Shown: positions 61,863 through 64,000 of the stretch, piece by piece | How the letters are laid out: every line of letters begins with the position of its first letter | How positions within the stretch are numbered: the first letter of the stretch is position 1 | Source: Motacilla alba alba | Lineage: Eukaryota > Chordata > Aves > Passeriformes > Motacillidae | NCBI RefSeq assembly: GCF_015832195.1 | Contig: NC_052019.1 | Span: 49,727,016 to 49,791,015 of the forward strand | Length of the DNA: 64,000 nt | Direction: 5' to 3' | Made by a program: the position numbers and the translations under genes | The notes under the pieces: model-generated | Told to the model about the DNA's origin: nothing | The model's input: the letters and a program-made list of their open reading frames with translations, nothing else | Databases searched by the model: none

Positions 61863-64000
61863 ACTGTTGCCTCTGTAGAGAAAGGGTGGGAAAACCAGAA
61901 GTCTGCAATCTCAATAAATTATCTTTATTCTAGGGTGTCTTATTGGTTTGAATGATCCTATTAACAGTGAGCCCAAAAAGCAGCATTTGGACGTGAGAAT
62001 ATTAAAGGGTTTATTGTCATTTATTGTGCAAAGACTGTGCTGGATAAAATAGGCAGTTGTCCTTTGTCTTAGACCTAGGTTAGTAGAGAAAATTAAGGTC
62101 AAATTTCATAACAATGTAAAGAGGTGTTCAGGTCCTGTGGGGGCAGAAGTGAGAGTGACTGAACTTTACTATCTTTGTAAGACTAACAATGAATTTGTGG
62201 GGATGTGAGGCTGTGTGCAAAATCGTGGTGTCTGGGATTCTATCATATAGTCAGCTCTATCATATATTTCAGAGACCCAAAAATCTTTCAAACTTTATTT
62301 TGGAGGACAGAAACTGCACACATTTGCTCACTTTCCACCTCTGGCTATGGAAGAGGGAAAAGAGAAGAGCTTTATGTGGTCACTTTTGCAGTTCTGTATT
62401 AGGTCTCCCTCTGCAAACTTAGCTCTTCTCTAATTCATAATTTGACCTGCCTTGTGCTGAGTGATTCCAGAGGTAGGAAAAGTGGCCAAATGTTTCGAGA
62501 CTCCTTTTATAACACCTTTCATTTCAGAATTATACCAAATATCTTGTGATCTGGATCAAGCTGTCTTGTCCAGATCTGGTAACTCATTTTAGTGTATGCA
62601 AACATAACTTCTTACAGTTGCTGGGGAATTCCCCACCATAAATCAAAATTCTTTGGTGGCAGAGCTTTCAAACCCATCAGTGGATATACTAGGGGTTTGT
62701 TTATGTGTTTTTATTTCCTGAGAATTAGTTGATATTCCTGGAGGTACAGAAGAAAGGCAAAAAATAATGGCTTTGCTTGGAAGCTGCAAGACACTCCTGA
62801 TTGCAGATGTGCTGCATTTCAAAAAGGACTTGTTAAAATGTAGGAAATAATGCTCCCTGTTCTTATCCCTTGGCAAAAATGGTTAAGAGCACTGGAGATA
62901 TTAGAGCAGACATGGTTCATGAAAAATGTTTGTGCTTGAAATTTATTAACTGTCTAAACATTTTTTTAATCAATGGTGATTTTTTTTCATTAACTTTGTT
63001 TCAAAATCTGAAGAGACCAGCCACAATGTATGTAAGGAAATGCAGTTAAAACCAAATTGATTTGCACAGGGAAAAAGCCAGATTCTTGTTTTTCATTGAT
63101 GACATTTTTTTTTCCAATTTTCTAGTACAAGTTCTTATATAGACTTTCTCACATGGCTTCAAGAACTAGTGACTTTTTATTATATCTATTCAATTCAGTC
63201 CTTATAAAAACTTCATGATAGTTGCTGCTTTCCTGTTTTTATAGAACTCCAACAGCAGATGTACCCAAATTTCCAATTTCCCTTCTAACTGCTTTTGGAA
63301 GGTTAAATCCATTTTAACATCAGAAGAAAAGAAGGGTTAGCACTGGAATAAAATTAGTGAAAAAAATTCCTCAGAAGGAGCTGAGGAATAAACATAAAAC
63401 TGTTTCAATGGTGTAGTTTAGATGATGCTGTCACAGCCTTGGGTATGACCATTCCAGCCTGTCAAAGTTTCCTGGGAACCAGCAAAGCTTCCTATGCTAG
63501 AAATTCAGCACAGCCAGAACAACTGTGAGTATTTCTTTTTCTCAATATTATCCACTTCTTGATACCAGCCTCTAGCAGACATAGAATTGTCATTAAATTA
63601 TTAGTATCTTTGAGTTTTATGCTAATTTCCTTGTGTCTTTTGCTCAGAACCATGTATGACATATATTAACAAATATGCACTTTATTTCTGTCTCTTCAGC
63701 AAGGGGATGAGGTATCGGTTTTGAGGAATGGAACAGAGACTTCTCTGTTCAGAAACAAGCTGCTTATTTTTCCTCAGTGTGTGAGATGCACTCTAAGGAT
63801 AGAAAGAAAGGCAGAAGCCATCTCTGAAGACAGGAGAGCTGCGAAGTATTTTTTGGCAGGAGGTAGATAATGCAGATAAACTGAACCAAAGTTCTGTTTT
63901 CTTGCTGTGTTAAAGGGCCTTTCCATGGGTCCTAGCTTGCAGGAGTTTGTAATACTTGTCTGGCCAGGCTTGCTAGGGTGATAGATTATTTCTACAATTT
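61863..64000. other. Unassigned non-coding DNA to the end of the window
   Basis: Nothing recognisable; all frames are under 80 codons. Confidence 0.55.

Noticed and set aside
61525..61955. Lysine-run and phenylalanine-run frames over the poly-A tract
   Set aside because: Artefacts of 37 consecutive A bases.
1..64000. CRISPR arrays, operons, phage or bacterial signals
   Set aside because: No regularly spaced direct repeats, no Shine-Dalgarno-led gene strings and no long frames; the repeats are plainly avian.

Overview
This looks like a 64 kb piece of bird nuclear DNA, most likely from a passerine (songbird). The evidence is the repeats. There are five fragments of the avian CR1 LINE, three of them carrying the recognisable end of the reverse-transcriptase frame or the 3' tail. 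There is also a complete solo LTR of a type familiar from songbird genomes, plus two diverged LTRs of a second family. The base composition is AT-rich, with many short homopolymer and TA/TG microsatellite tracts and no bacterial or viral gene structure.

No protein-coding gene can be called with confidence. Open frames reach only about 138 codons, and several of the longest fall in CR1, LTR or microsatellite sequence. The window is best read as intergenic or deep intronic DNA. Two short stretches deserve a check as exons. One is on the minus strand at about 18407-18652; it has a strong acceptor and a peptide with a weak resemblance to the xanthine dehydrogenase/aldehyde oxidase family. The other is on the plus strand at 43652-43831, a 180-base open, cysteine-rich, phase-symmetric segment between a good acceptor and a good donor. 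Neither is proven.

Layout. 1-1050: plain AT-rich DNA. 1050-1967: a minus-strand CR1 end followed by an LTR. 1968-11219: unassigned DNA with two perfect hairpins (2353-2381 and 2665-2702). 11220-11550: a second minus-strand CR1. About 13060-13270: a faint LTR-like stretch. About 16575-17180: an unusual TTAAGT-rich segment, perhaps an LTR remnant. 18075-18222: a CR1 tail, followed by the first exon candidate. 20390-20723: an LTR related to the one at 1574-1967. 22072-22262: the only plus-strand CR1. 24850-30100: mostly unassigned. 30106-30677: solo LTR with a 5-bp target duplication. 35488-35765: CR1. 40900-41050: a small CpG-rich patch. 42165-42550: a possible very old SINE/LINE remnant. 43652-43831: the second exon candidate. 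44000-64000: unassigned DNA with a 21-bp tandem duplication (53130-53171) and a 37-A tract (61787-61823).

Nothing in the window supports a new multi-gene system. The most useful leads are the two exon candidates, the two perfect hairpins, the tandem duplication that builds an ideal splice donor, and the TTAAGT-rich block.
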